Position numbers and translations under genes: made by a program. Below are positions 46,984-61,900 of a DNA stretch of 64,000 bases, piece after piece. Under the pieces are notes generated by a model. That model was given only the letters and a program-made list of their open reading frames with translations. It did no database searches and was not told the DNA's origin. This DNA is from Stercorarius parasiticus (taxonomy: Eukaryota > Chordata > Aves > Charadriiformes > Stercorariidae): contig VWZL01005203.1 of NCBI GenBank assembly GCA_013396915.1, forward strand, positions 164,133 through 228,132. The letters run 5' to 3'. Position 1 is the first letter of the stretch. Each line of letters opens with the position of its first letter.

Positions 46984-49900
46984 GTAAGTTAATTTTAAAA
47001 ATAATTTCTGATGAGGTTTATTCTGTAGAAATGTGTAGGCTGTTCCCAAATTGGCAATTTTTTTAAAACCTAAAATTAGATAGTTTTCCTCAAGCCGAAA
47101 ATCACAGTTTCAAATCTAGCTTTATGTGTTTTCTCTGTATATTAAAATGCACCGAGTACTGTCCATTTCTCTGACATTAAGCCTAGGTTCTACTTCTGCT
47201 CCTTGGCATCTCTGCAAGCAGAAAGAAAAGGGTCTTTTTGAAAGGATTTGAGAGTAGCTGGTGTTCCAGGCCCCAGCTGGGCAAAATCTCCAAGAACACG
47301 ATTAAGTTGCCCTGAACAGGGCACATGTGTATGCATCCTGCTGAACCAGAGACGTAACTTGGCGCTTTGCTCTCTAAAAATGTTTTTTAATGTCCTGGTT
47401 TTGGGGTGGTAACATACAAGTGCAATGTAACAATAACATTTCCCTGCATATAGGGGATGTTCAAGACAGTAAGCCCTTTCTGACTGGTCAGGTCTGTTGA
47501 CTCAGCTATATAATGCTGGCCAGTGCTGACCAGTGATGCACATTTACATAGCACTCATGTAGTTCTAGTCTCCAGCTGAGCTGCTTATTTGTCTGAAAAA
47601 CATTATAAGATATGTTCTCTAAATATTTCCCCATATTCTCAATTTTACAATATGAATGTTAATTTTCAAACACATTAGATTTATTAAGAGGCCAAATTCT
47701 GCTGAAGAACTTGACAAGATAATTTTCACTGATGCCATTGAGTTTAGATGAGGCCTCTCATTTTCTATGTGTTCCCTCTCCTCTTCTTTTTCCTGGAAGA
47801 AAGCTGTATTTCCAATATATTCTTCCTTCGGTGGGGCAATGCCCACTTTCCTGACACGCCTCATACATCCCACTATACTTGCAAGGCTCATGGGTGGGAA
47901 TGCTGTTAAAATGGTGGGCTTGGGGTTACTCATACCTGATGTGGCTAATTTAGGTGCCCGAATTAGTAAGCGAGGAGACAAGTCATGTCAGTAGAGAAGG
48001 CCGCTTCTTTAGAAAGAAGCATAGCAGAAGCCAAGTGTTCACCATGTAGAGAGACTCACCACCTGATTTGTGCACCTACGTGTCTAAAGACAGGCAGTGG
48101 CAATACTCCCACAAAGTATAATTTTTGATAGAGATTCTCTACTTTGTTTAGCTATTTGGTTACCTACTCTCATTTTCATGTTCCCTTACCTACTGTAACT
48201 CCTTTGCCAATCTCCATCTCTGTGCAGTCTCCCTCCTGGTTTATTTTCTCATCTTTCTCTTCTCCAAAATGCAATTTAACTTTCAGATTAGCGTTTCTGT
48301 TTTCAGCAGCCAGTTCACTATTCAGGTGCCTGGACACTTAAATATCTGTCATAATTGTTTAATTCAAGTTTCTCTGGACCAGTTTCAGTATTCAAAAGTA
48401 GAAATATACTCAGTTGAAAAAAATAATAAATTAATGCCTTACTGCCAACTCCTTCCTCTTTTTTCTTTTGTGTGAGTGTGTGTGGTTTTCTTCCTATGCT
48501 TCTTACTTGTCTCTTATTCCTTTCTGGCGTCTATTCACCCTGCCATCAGATTCTTCCTTTCAGTCTGTTACATTTCATTGACTTTTTTCACATTTCTGTG
48601 AACTATGGAGAGAAGCTCTTCTGGCTTTTGTCTTTTTTGGGGTTTTTTTGATGATCTTATCTGCAGGCTTCCTCCTCCTCCTAGTTTTTTCTTCAGTGAA
48701 AGAAAAAAATTCTTAATTTCCTTTTTATGTATTAAAAAGGCAGAGCAAAAACTCTTTTCTGTTGATAAATATTATTTATACTGAAGTAAGGAAAGCTAAC
48801 TTCATTGTACAGCATTAAAGCCAGTGCTTTTCTGTTTGTGTTTAAATTCCTGTTTTGAATAAAACCAGGATTTTAAGCAAAGATTTGCATAAGAAGTTCA
48901 TTTCAAGAAATCACTGTTTTTCAATTAAAACATCATATTTTTTAGTGTATTTCTGGTTTGAATCTAGGGTTGGGGTTTTTTTCCTTCTGTCCCACACATT
49001 AATTACTATTTTTGCAAACAAATGACTCAATAACTCAAGGTAAAAATTTCTTTCTTTATCCAGTGGGCATGAGTTTTCTATATATAATCTCTGAAAACTC
49101 AAGGAAGGTAGTTAGAGGCACATGACTGGCTACTGATCCAGGAATGCTAAATTCTCCTCTGTCTCAGTGGGACTAAGGTTTAATTAATCTGGTATTTTTA
49201 TCTCTTGTTCATTTGCAGTTGATGCAATGGAAAGTGAGGCTTTAGTTATAAAATGTCCCCGATGGAGTTCATCTGTGAAAGTGACCTGGTATCACACAGA
49301 TACTAACAAAATAATTCCTCCAGAAGAAACGGGATCACGAATATTTTCCTTAAATAGATTTCTTTGGTTTCTGCCAACTTCTAGGGAGGATTCTGGAAAC
49401 TACACTTGTGTTATACATTTGTAAGTGCGACATTGAAAAGTGAAAAGTGTAAGACTGCTTATGCCCCCTCTGCCCCCGCCATGTTTTAATAATACAATCT
49501 AATTATTATCTGTGGAAATGATGCCTTTTTTTCATGGTATACACAAATTCATGTAACTTTTCATTATGAAATTGCTATTTTTATGACAGGTCATCAAAAA
49601 TCAATCTGTGATTGAACAACAATAGCCATCCATATGTTTATAAAAACCAAAACTCACATTTGTTACAAATATTTAGTATATTCCATATAAAAATACTATC
49701 ATTGATGTACCTTTTTTTCCACTTTTAAAGTTCAAATAATCGCACAAAGTTGTTCAACATGAGTGTGCAGGTGCATCCATACAAGCAAGGAGTATGTTTC
49801 CCAAGTCAGATTCGTTACCCAAATGACACTGGAAGAGGAAGAATTGTTTGTCCTACAATTGACAATTATAAGAATGCTACTATCATCCAGTGGTACAAGG

Positions 49901-52900
49901 TAAAGAGAACCCTGATAATGCCAGTTGTGTATCAGAAGCTATTTGCAGCCAAATAAAGTTAGTTTTCTTTTCCAGGACTGCAAACCTCTTCAGGGAGAGA
50001 GATACCTCAAGGAAGAGAAATACGTTTTTATTAAAAACCTAAGAAAGGAGGATGATGGTTATTATACTTGTCAATTTATCTACACTCATAAAGGGAATGT
50101 GTTTAATGTATCAGCAACAAGGATTTTCATAAGTGAGGGTAAGGACTGATGTCTACTCAAAGCAAAAGAAGCTCCTTTTGTACATTGCAGAGAAAAAGAG
50201 TTTCTGTTGGTTTGTTTTATCTTCTTAATGAAACTTTAGATCTGCTTTTTTACGTGAATTTTGTGGATGGGGATCCACATGGAGCAAGGAGGGGGTGGAT
50301 AAATTCAGACCTGGTCACTTTCAGCTTTTTTCTTAAAAGTCTCTGATGACTCTGGTTACATACTGTGGTTGGTAGAGCTGTCTGGTAGTACTTATTTCTG
50401 AAATTAAGGGTCTCCTTAGTGGGCTGCCACAAAGCTCAGCTTTCTGTTTGTTCGAGGGGAGAGAAATTTGTTATGGTCAATGGATCACTGATGTGTTGAT
50501 GGCCTGCAACTCAATGCTTTCTGGTCCTCTTGATTATCTAGCATTAATTTGATAGTAGGTCTTAAAAACTTCTAGATTTGTCTTGAATGAGGCAAAATGC
50601 CAGAATATATATATAGACAGAAAATGAGTGGAGGTCAGTGATTACTGTGTCTTTGTTATTGTGAACTCAGCCACAATGGCTGAGATGTGTGGACTTTGGG
50701 TCGCCTCTAGGATACAATCCTCTCAGGGAGGCTTCGTATTTGGATGGTGGTCAGGGGAAGAGCACACAGCAATCAGCAGTTCAGATTGTATCAACTTCCA
50801 CGACTTGAAAATGTGTCTTCAGTTCTGCAATCAGATCAGTAGAAAAAAAGTCAGAGGGCTGTTGGGGGTTTGGGGACAGGGAGGGCTTGGGTTTGGTTGT
50901 TTGTTTTTTGGGTTTTTTTTTGGTCCCTAAATAGATAACGTTAATTTGCAGACTGACATCTTTTTGCTGTGGGAAGGGACCCAGCTTTGTGGCCAGAATG
51001 CAGATTTGGAGTGTAGGAGCCTTGATTCCAGCTTTTGCTGCTGTGCCCAGATCTCAGTAACAGAGTTCTGATTATTCTGAGCTGGACAGAAGACAGATTT
51101 GAGCTGAGACCTAGTAAGCCAGTAGCATATGAGGTGCAGTGCCTTTCCTCCCCATCTTCCTTGTAATACCCTGTTGGTCTACATGATACTTCTCTGCCTA
51201 ACAATTTTTGCTTGAATGTACTTTCACCATAACTTCCCTAACTGGTCAGGAATATTGTCATGTCTATGTTACAATGAAAATTGCTGGGTTTTATTTGGCA
51301 CAAAGATATCCAAATTTGCAAAAGCCTGTGGTGCATCCAGGCAAATGACTTCAATTCGAAGTTAGTCTGACTTTCTTTTGCAATCATTGCAGAAAGAAGT
51401 GATTGCAACATAACATGTGAAATCTGAGCCCAATTTTTACTAAATTCAAAGTACTTAGTGACAAATTGTTTGAGGTTTTATCAGACCTTAAAATTAGTAT
51501 GCTGATGAGTGGAGCTGTTATGTTTTGATAATATTGGCTTATGATGTACATTCCTGTTGCCTTGCAAATCCACACTGACCCAGAGGACCTTCTGCCTCTG
51601 AATGCTGGCAGCTAAGAACTTACCATAGTCAGCTAGCTAGGAAGTTACTGACTTTCTCCTGACTTCTTTTTTACCGGATCCAGCTAATGAAAATGAGAAA
51701 GAGTTAGGATGGGTAAAGAGATTTGTTTTTCTGGCAGCCTGGGAGGCAGGGTGTTAAATGAGTTCCTGCAGATTTTTTAGGGGTTTCATAGAGTTGCCTT
51801 GAGACGAAAAAGCTTAACTAGGGAAAAGGTAGCAAGCAATGTTTTGAGAGTGGGAAATATGAGACAGTATAAAGACCAAGAAAAGAAGAAAAATGCACCA
51901 AGGGAAAAACCTCTGAAAGAGTTTAAATACCTAATTCAAGTCAAGTGGCTGGATGTAATTTGGACCTGTCCATAACAATTATTAGTGAGGACGGAAAATA
52001 AATATATCAAAGGAAAAGCAGTATTCTTTCTAAAAGGTAATGATAAGGGATGCTCAATGTCATGGCCGACTGGTATAATGGGAAGCAGTTGTGTGCAGCA
52101 GCGGTGCGCAGAGAGCAGAAAGAGGGACCTGGGAACCAGATGTGCTCGGCTGTCAGGATGCAGAGATGGGGGCGACAGAGGGGAACACAGGCAGACAGTT
52201 GGGGGCTAGAGGGTCCCCAGTTCAGATACTGCATGAAAATACATATTCACTATTTCATTTCATGGACATGAGTAATTTCTCCAATGTCTGAAGGAATTTC
52301 TTTATCTCTTTTTAAAAACAGAATAAGCAACTTAGAAAAAACACAAACCTATAACTGCATTTGCCTTTTTTTTTTTCCACTTGAGAAACTAAAAATATTC
52401 CTTGCTCTTTATGTACAAAATGAAAATTAAATAAATGGAGGGAAAATACTGAAACTATTAATATGCACAGAATCCCCAGGAATATTTGGTCATAGGAATA
52501 AGATCAGATGGACTCAACAGACACGTGAAGCACTGTTGTAGTGTTAGTTTGCAATTCTGCTTTGGGATCTTAAAATATTAACTGTACAGATTGTAATAAT
52601 TATCTTACAAAATGCTTTTTCAAAACTTTCTAATATGTGCTTTCTTTCCCTTCTTAATTTCTAAAGCAAAACACTCACCTCTACCTCCTCAAATTTTATT
52701 TCCAAAAGATAAGGATGTAATAGAAGTGGAGCTTGGTAAGTACAGACTATAAATTGTTTTTAAATAAACATTTTGTGATGACCCAGCGAACACAGTGATC
52801 TTAAGAAGATTCTATGATGGAATTTTTTATTATATTTTTGCACCATAATGTTTACCAGATTTAATTTACCCCAGGCACAGTGATGTGAAGTTAGATATAA

Positions 52901-55900
52901 CTGATAGGTTATTTAGGTATTAAGCAGCAAATTAAGGGGATTTAAAAATTCTACCCTTACTGAGATAGATGAGGATTACTCACACGGTCAATGATTACAT
53001 TTCAACTGAAGGGGTGACAGCTTCCATCCACTTCAAAGAGGGCTTTAGATAAATCCCTTGAAACCCCTAAGAGAGAAGGATGGACTGTTCTTGGAACTCG
53101 AGATACTCCTTGTTACTTGTGGTTCCAGTCTGGAGGCAGTGGCTGTGGCTCTCTTGATGAATGAAGGAGAGCAAGGGACTGGTTGCTGGCCCTGAGGCCA
53201 TGGAGGGCTGCCTGGCTCATGTCCACATTGGCTAGCATTGAGCGGACATCTCTGGATGGAAGATACCAAGAGGGCTGAAAGACAGGACCAAGGAGTGAAC
53301 TTACAAATAGCAGTTGAAGAGCCCGTGATGCAGAGCTTGCTCCCTGTCTCCCTTTCATTTAGGACCATAGATGGTCTCAGTGGTTCAGATTCACCCTGCA
53401 TAAATTGCAGCATCAGAGAAAGGTGCTTGTGGCAGGAGTGAGAGCCATCTAGGGCTTTTGTATAGTCAACGGAGAGAGGCGGACCTCTCCAGAAAGTAAC
53501 TGACCCCATTGGAAACATAAATAGGTAGCCCAGGATACTTGTTTCCCAGGGCAGGTGGGGTGAATCTGAGCCACTGGGATCACAATTACCTCTCTACTGT
53601 TTCTGTCCTACAGCAACACTGCTGTGGTAGCAGGTACTGCAGGGGTCTGGGGGCACTGTCTGAGATGCCAGATACTTAGGCAGTTGCCATGTTGACTTGC
53701 ATTCCCGTTCTTTTTTTCATCTTTCCCCCAGTTGCTTTGTCACTCAGAATAGCCAATCTGTGCTCCAGGACCACCTTTCTCTAAGATGGTTAGTCTCTAG
53801 TGGTCTGTGGACTCTGCCCACCCCTCTGGGACAATAAATAATCTGGCACTGCTTGCAAGGAGCAAATTTACTTCACATTTAAAATCCCTTTGGCCTACTG
53901 GATCTATTGTTTCCTATATGCAAAACTGAAGGGATTTCTCCTTAATATTAATGCAGGATGTAAGCCATATGATTTGTTAATCTTATCTAAGCCCTGCTTA
54001 CATGCAGATTTACATGGAAATAATTTAAAGTGTTTTAATTATACCTTCTTCCAGTGCAACAGCAACTCTTACTTTGGAATAAGTATTTCCTAATGACAAA
54101 TACTTAATAAGTAATTTCCTGTTTTAGTTTTGCTTGGACTGGTTCACTTTACTTTTGTCCAGCTTGAATAAAATCCAAGATAAGACTCTGCACTCAAGAC
54201 TTGCGCAAAATAATATATACTAAATGACATTTTGTTATTTGCATGTATATTTGTGTGTAAACCAGCGTTTACTTTCCATGTTCCTTGACGGTTGATTACG
54301 TGGGTTAAGCATCACAAGTAATGTCTCCGTTGCCTTCATCATAGCAAATATAAATAATTCCGTTTAGGAATTATTCCTGGTGTTGTATTAGATCATTTGT
54401 TAAAATCTCCTTTTACTGTTTCTTTTCAAGTCTTTTCTATGGATCATTTTCTCAGCAGAAATATATGTCAAAATTGTTAAGACAAAGCTCACAGGTGGTA
54501 TGAAGATTTGTAGAAAAAGGTGTTATGAGAAAAATAAAATTGTACTTGCTTTTTATGAAGGAATGTTTACATCTCTGTGTCTTGATTAGGTGCTGCTTTG
54601 TCTCTGCAATGTCAGGCCCGTCTGGGGATTAAGAAACCGCCAATGGCTGCTGTCGCATGGGATGTGGATAACATCCAGGTGAAATACTTAGATTTTTCAA
54701 GATTTCATGAAAAAACTAGTTTGTAAGTACATATAACACAGAATAATCTTTCTTCTGTGCAAACCGTGCCTAGCTATTAAAGCCAATGGTACCAGCTCTT
54801 TCTCTCTCTATTAGTTTTGAAGGGCGTGAGCAAGAATATTACAGAGAGGCAACTTTGTATATTACTGAAATAAAAAACGAGGATCTGCAAGCAAATTTCA
54901 CCTGCGTAGCATTGAATGAAATGCAAACCACAAAGGCCACGGTGACCTTACAACTCAAAGCACAAAGTGAGGGTAGGATTTTTTCGTTTTGTTTTCTTAC
55001 ACTTTGCACTCAGTTTGAAGCATGTTGGTGATTTTATTTTATTATTTATTCCTGTTAGTAAGAATGTTTCTGCTAGTAAGAGGGAACACCAGCCTGCTTC
55101 CTCCCTACATATTCAAGCCAGTGGCAAAATTTTTGTGGCTTCATTAGGTCATGAAAGTCCTGGGGAGACTGAGGGGCGGGGATTAAGTATGCAGAGCAGG
55201 ACAGTGTATCAGCCCTGTAATAAGAATATCCTATTTCTAGGATATTTCTGCTCGGTAACAAATTCCCCTTGCCTTGAAGGCATGTGGTGCACTTGGATTT
55301 GAAGTACACTGGTGTAGTGCAGTCTGCTCTACAAGATACTCAGGCTGTAGGGGAGCCTCTGCAGACGAGAGCCAGGCAAGGAACTGACCTCTCCTTTGGT
55401 CATCAGCGCTACAATGCATTGTGAGGAGCAGAGTTTCATCTTCTTTTGAGAATCAAACTGTTGTTTCTACTGCAGAACCATGGCAGAATATAGGCAAACT
55501 TTAAAAGCTAGAATTTCAGCTGCCAGTTTACCAGTTTGTTTGCATTCCCTCCCATACCACATCCACTGTAGTGCCTTGATTTTTGACTGAACGTTAAGTG
55601 GCGTGACTAACTTCTGTGATGGCTTTATCCTCTCTGCCTCTGAGCGCCACTGTGTTCACTGTGTGTGTGAATAACACTTTGGAGGCTTTCCCTTGGTTTT
55701 GTTTTTAAGTTTATGATTCTAATAATTTCTGCCAGAGAAGGAAAATCAAGGTCAGTAAATGGTGGGGACTGGGATGGTCTTTAGCTCCTGTGGGAACTTT
55801 TTTTTTTTTAATAGGGATAGACAGATCCCCGAGAAAGCACTGTCACCAGCACCACTGAGTTTGACTCTTATGGCAGAAAATGTTGTATCTGTGAAGGCAC

Positions 55901-58900
55901 AAGAAGAAGCTGCGGTCAATGGTTTCCTTTCTTATCCCTTCAGATATGCTGAACCACCAAGGACCTTGAGAAGAAATCCCAAGGTCTTTAAGAGTGATTA
56001 GTTTTCTATGTGAGAATGCTGGAAAGAGCAAAATGAAGTGTATTGTGATCACAGGGTGTGCACAGCTCTGTGTCCTGCAGTATTCCCGAGTGTTCATAAC
56101 TTCCTACAGGATTATGGCTTCAAAGCACAGACCTATTTGCTCACCATAGTCTAGACTTGAAGGGATGTAGGTGAACTGTAACAGAGGATGGGTCATCATC
56201 CAGTAGGACAGCATCGGTTCCCCCAAGACGAAGGTGGCAGGAGATGTTTTGGTTGGATATTACTGAATGAGTGGAAGCATAGCATCACCCAGGAAGCTGG
56301 AAACACATCAGCTCTGCACCGAATTATCTGAGTGTGGGAGTGCACTTGCATTGAGAGGGAAGGAAACTGAGTAACAGTTCCTGTTCGCTCTAGTTCAGGC
56401 AATACAAATCCTTTATGGGCCCCATATTACAAACTACATGAAGAAAAGGGTATATTTTGTATTTTGTGTTCATCAAGTGATTCATTAAATCTGATTTCTG
56501 TTGTAGACAGTGAATGTTAATGAAAGCTCTCGATTGTGACCTTCCTTTGCTGCTGCCTGTTTTGTGTGGATGTCTCTCGCCTCCTCCTTGTTGCTGCTAT
56601 TGTCAAGTTGCCTGCTTCTGCTATTAAGCACTGTCGGTGTAAGCAATGCTACATTCAGAAATGGTTGTGCTCTGCTTTAGTTTTCTCCACTCGCTCCTCA
56701 CACTGCTGAGCAATATTTGTGCTAAAACAATGACAGCTTGCCTCTGAGTATAACAACAATGCTGTAGGGTTTGCTTTTGCCTCACATCTTGTAATTTTTT
56801 AATAAAAATTCTAGTTCTTTTTTGTGTTTTGTTTGTTTGTTTATTTTTAATGGAAAAAATGGAGTTTTTTGTTTTTTTCTTTTTAAATATGTTGTTGTTC
56901 CTTAGTGTTTCCCACAGCGCAAATTGTGTCTGCTAGCTGCTATCCTGTTAATGTGCTTTTTATGCAAGTTCCTGCTCTTTTTGGGGCATTCAGTATGGGT
57001 TACCTTATCATTATTTGTAGCACAGATCTGTGAGAGGAAGCAAGAAAGAGATGAGTAGATGTTGTGCCACTTACTACTCAAATTGCTCAGTTTTGGGGGC
57101 TTTTAATGAACCAGATAAGTAGTGTTTAGCAGCACAAGTGACTGATTAAAGGAGGAAGAAAAGATGCTGTAAGCAAATGCATTAGAGCTCTTCTATGTTA
57201 GTACCTGTTGAGTCTCACAGCAATTGTCTCTGTCTTCAAAAACCTGCTCAATGAATGGTTTGGCTCACCGTATGGAAATTTTCCCTGGGAACCAGGAATT
57301 AAATCTATTTTTCTGCGTCATAATCAAGTACTTTAAGCCCTATTTCACTGTTAGCAATATCATTATAATTAACCCTAGCAATTTGCTTTGATAACAATTG
57401 TAATCCACGTAAGAAGAAAAACTTGCCAGAAAGGAGCGATGAAAAAGGAGGAGTTTCTTTCACAGTCAAGAGTGGTGAGAGCTGTTTGGTTTTGTCTCCA
57501 TGGCATACAAAAATACTCCCTTAATACTGCCAGAAATGGGTGTCATTGCAAAACTGCTTGACATTTCACAGGGAAAAAAGGTATATTTTCCAGTTTAAGA
57601 TACATGCTGTGCACACATGTATGTATTCACATATGTGAGTATGAAGAAAAGTGCTGCATTGTGAAAAAAGTGTCTGTCTCTAATGTCTGTCCCAAGTGCC
57701 TTTTCACTTGTCTTTTTAAATAGGAAATAAACGCTGCAAAGAGAGGCTTATCAGCTGTTTAGAAATGATCTACATGACCTAAGTACCTCAGTTATCAGGA
57801 GTAATGCAATGCAGTCATCTGCTTTTGGTGTGTTTTTGTGGTATCTGGACTACGCATACTATATCTGTTAGGCACAGAGAAATCAGGAAAATTATTTGCT
57901 TTAACAGAAGAATTTTAATGAGTATTTGTCTATGAATTTTGACAGTCTCTGCAGCTATGTTCTTGCCTTCATTAGGAGGTGCTAATGTCCCTGTGTCTTT
58001 CAGCTGCTGCTGCTGCTAAAATCGGAGGTTTCTTCACCTCCTGCTGAGGAAGATCTTCGCTTTTTCCTCATCCACCACCCTGCCTAGACTTTGATCACCC
58101 CCAGTCAATATGCAACCCATCCATCCACACTATTTCCCATCCTTTCTCTCCCCTCTTTGCCTGAAGCTGTTTGGTATCTTCTGACTCCTTCACTGACACT
58201 TGTCCACTGAACACATTCTACCTGTCTCATAATACCTCTTTGCAGAAAATACAGGCTGCCCCCTTTCCTCCAGCTTTTTCAGTCCTACATCTCCCTTTTC
58301 AATTCCAGAGATGGTGATCATCCCATGTTTTACATTCCCTCTCTGCCACAAGACATGTCCTCTCATGTGCTCTGAGATCATCTGTGTAGCTTATTGTGTG
58401 GTGTTGGCCTCTGGTCACTGTAAGGCTAAGGAATTTGTGACATTTAATTCCCCTTTCTTCCACCTTTCCTGGCAAAGATGTAGCTAGTCTTGGTAGATGT
58501 AGCTATTCTGGACACCTGGCAAGAGACAGTGACTCTGCCTGACGGACTGGTCCCAGTTGCCCTCCACAGCTGCTTGGTACCTCTCATGCTGGAAGATGTC
58601 ACCTCTCAAGAACCAGAAGACTAATTGGCTACACTGTTCATGCCAGTTCAGTTCATTGATAACTACAGTGGATCAATGCTCACAAAAATAGCTCTGCTGG
58701 CAGAGATGGAGGCAATGACAAATAATTGGAGAAACACTGAAAGTTTTAACTCCTTCTACCAGCAGAGCTGGGTCAGGGCAGGAACGTCCCTTCAGTATCC
58801 CCTTTAGCCTGTCTGCTAGGGAATACATGGGCTGTCTGAATACCTTCCACATCCTTCCCTTTTTATTAATATATAAGCTACTAGTGGCTTTTAGCTCCTC

Positions 58901-61900
58901 ACTTGATTCAGGGATGATTAAATAACTGGAAGTGGCTTTTCATGTGTCTGATCCACAAGCATCATCTTACTTCTCCCTGAGCGTTCCTCAGTTCTCATTC
59001 ACAAGGAAGTGTAAAAGGCCCAGAGGACCACAGATTTTTCTGGCATGAACTTTCTTCTCTGGGGAATGTTAGAAATTACAGTCATTTGGAACAGAGATAA
59101 AGTTCAGCCCAGAACATCAGCTCTGTTCTTCTTCAAAGATATTTAACACCAAACCTAACTTTTTGGTTCATCTTTGGCAGACAGATGTGGACAGGAATTC
59201 CAGACTCATTTCTCTGCCTTTACTGTCTGGAAGCGCATCCGCCTTAGAAGCCAGACGAGTTAAAAAAAACTGCTGTTCTTCTGAAATTTGTCAGGAAATT
59301 CTTCAAATGTTGCTTTCTGACTTGTTTTCTCTGGCCTCTCCAATATTGTTTCCTGTAAGCTGATAGTTCTGTATTCCCATTGCACTTGAATATAAATAAA
59401 TAGGATTAGAAGACAGTCTGCTCATGAACTTTCTGCTGCTAAATGGTGTTAACAAAGTCAAATGGACCACCAGGATCTGTTCAAGCTTGTTCAGGGCCTC
59501 CAAAAGTGGCTTCTGGCCCTTGCCCGCATTATGCTGGAGATGATAGCTGATTTATTCCAGAGAAACGAGAGGCTGAGTCAGCCTTACTGGGAACTGAACC
59601 TGCTTTTCCAGGAAGACCCCTGTGTGGTTCTTGTCTGATGCTTTACAAGCTGTATAAGCACAGGAAATTTATCGCTTCTTTTCCAGCCTTGGTCTAATCA
59701 GTGCAAACCCAAATGTAAGCAGCATTTTTTTAAGTTCGTAATATCAGAATTTGTTGTTCGAACCTGTTTCCTCTCTAGATGTTTTACAGATACTTACTCA
59801 ATGTGTTACAACAGTATTTGTAATGTCATGGTGAGCGCCCTCTCAGCAAATGAAACAATAAGAAATAATGACAATCTCTGATCCTTGGGTTGTCCTCACC
59901 AGGTAGTGGAAGGGGTTTTCTGATTTTGTCTCTGCGTGTTTGTGTATAGACCAGGAAAATGGATCAAATCATAAAATTTGAAGGGGTCCACAAGGACAAA
60001 GTCCCTTCACGGGCATCACATGACACTGTTAAAACTAGAAAATGGTCAAACTTCATTATAAAAGAAACTGGTTCTTTTCTTGCCCACTTCAATCTTATTG
60101 AAAGGTAGTTTCCCCAGATGTCCTAGTTCTGGTGAGGTGGGCTTCATCGTGTGCCTGATGTTTCTTTCTCCCTTTAAACGGCAAAGAAAGAAACAGGAAG
60201 AGTGCGAAAATCATGTCCGATTGACCTCGCATCCTACTAGAGGAAAGGGAAACTGTACTTGTAAACTCTTTATTTATATAGCTTTTCAGTGGAATTTCTC
60301 AGGCACTGGTATTTTTAGATTGCCTCCATAAGTACTGCTCAATACACTGCTGTATTCAAATCCCCTGGTGAAGCCAGGGAACCTTTAAATTCCAATATGA
60401 GACTCTTCACTGCTAAGTATTTTACTTTATTGCGGTCCTTTAGTGCCAAGTCCGAAAGAAAGCTCTGAAATTGCTCCTGGGTGTCAGTCAGTGCCTTCAC
60501 CTGGCAGCTTGATGGCTGCATAGAATCTGCGGCATTTTCCAATCTGTCTTGCTGCCTCTTCTGTAGAGGAAATTGAGACTGCCTTTCCAGCCTGCTGTAA
60601 GATGCACCTCCTCAAGTGCCGGTGAATGGCCTGCTGCTGCAGCCGCATGTGTCTTGTGTGTGTTTTGCAGGCAGGGGGAGGAAAAGCCAGGATCGTCTGA
60701 ATCCCTGCTCTGAACGCACAAGGCTTGGCTGGATGGAGTTCCTACCAGTACTTATAGTCACCCTCCATGGGTTGTTGCTGTGAAGGGCCTTTACAGTGAG
60801 GATGCCAAGAGCTCACCTCCATGTTAATACTGATAGAATGCTTGCATATAGATTTAAGTGTGGCCAACATTCAAAGGAGTATTTCTTTCCTCTGCTAAGA
60901 CAATTCTGAGTTTGCAGCATACCTCAGATCTCATTGGAACACTGAAGAGATACATGCTTCCAGTCATATTCCAAGCTAGGGCGTTGCATCTGGCAATTAT
61001 TATGTTTGCTATACCATAGTACAATAAAAATACAGGTGGGCCCTTTTATGCAGATGTGATGCACAATCTGGATGTTTTCATGTGCATTTCTTTGGGGGTA
61101 ATAGTTCATCACCCAGTACGATGCCTCTGAGGGCATATTTTTCAGTCCAAATCATTTCAGTGGTCTGAATCACAGAAAAGTCCACAAAGCAGCTATATTA
61201 TTACAACTCATGAGGAGTTGTCATGCTGGGCAACAATAATTAGGTAAAGAAGATGCACTGCGAATGGAAAGCTCTTAATGGATCTAGTTGTCAGAAAAAA
61301 AAAATGTACACGGAACTGCTCTGAGTCTAGAAGTTAAAATAAAATGGAGTAGATTTAGGTCTCTTTCATTTGCTTGTGAGGAGGTTTCTACTATGCGGCA
61401 ATTGCTGTTAATCTGCCCTCCAAGGGAATAATGAACCCTCTTTGTGTAATTGCTATATAAAGCCTTTGATGTTTTAATTTCAAACTTCACAGAACCACAG
61501 AATCATAGAATAGTTTGGGTTGGAAGGGACCTTTAAAGGCCATCTAGTCCAAACCCCCTGCAATGAGCAGGGACATCTTCAGCTAGACCAGGTTGCTCAG
61601 AGCCCCGTCCAACCTGACCTTGAATGTTTCCAGGGATGGGGCATCTACCACCTCTCTGGGCAACCTGCACCAGTGTTTCACCACCCTCATTGTAAAAAAT
61701 TTCTTCCTTATATATAATCTAAATCTAACCTTGATAAATCTTCATCTCTGAGGTGGAGGTTGTCAGACGCAAGAGCTCTTCCACAAGGGAAGCTGGAACT
61801 AAAGTGGATGGCTCCTTTCGTTCCCAATTTTCCTTACTTGTCATTGCTATTTTATGTTCCTTGACCCTCTTCAAAGGAAAAGGCAGGGGAGAACATCATC

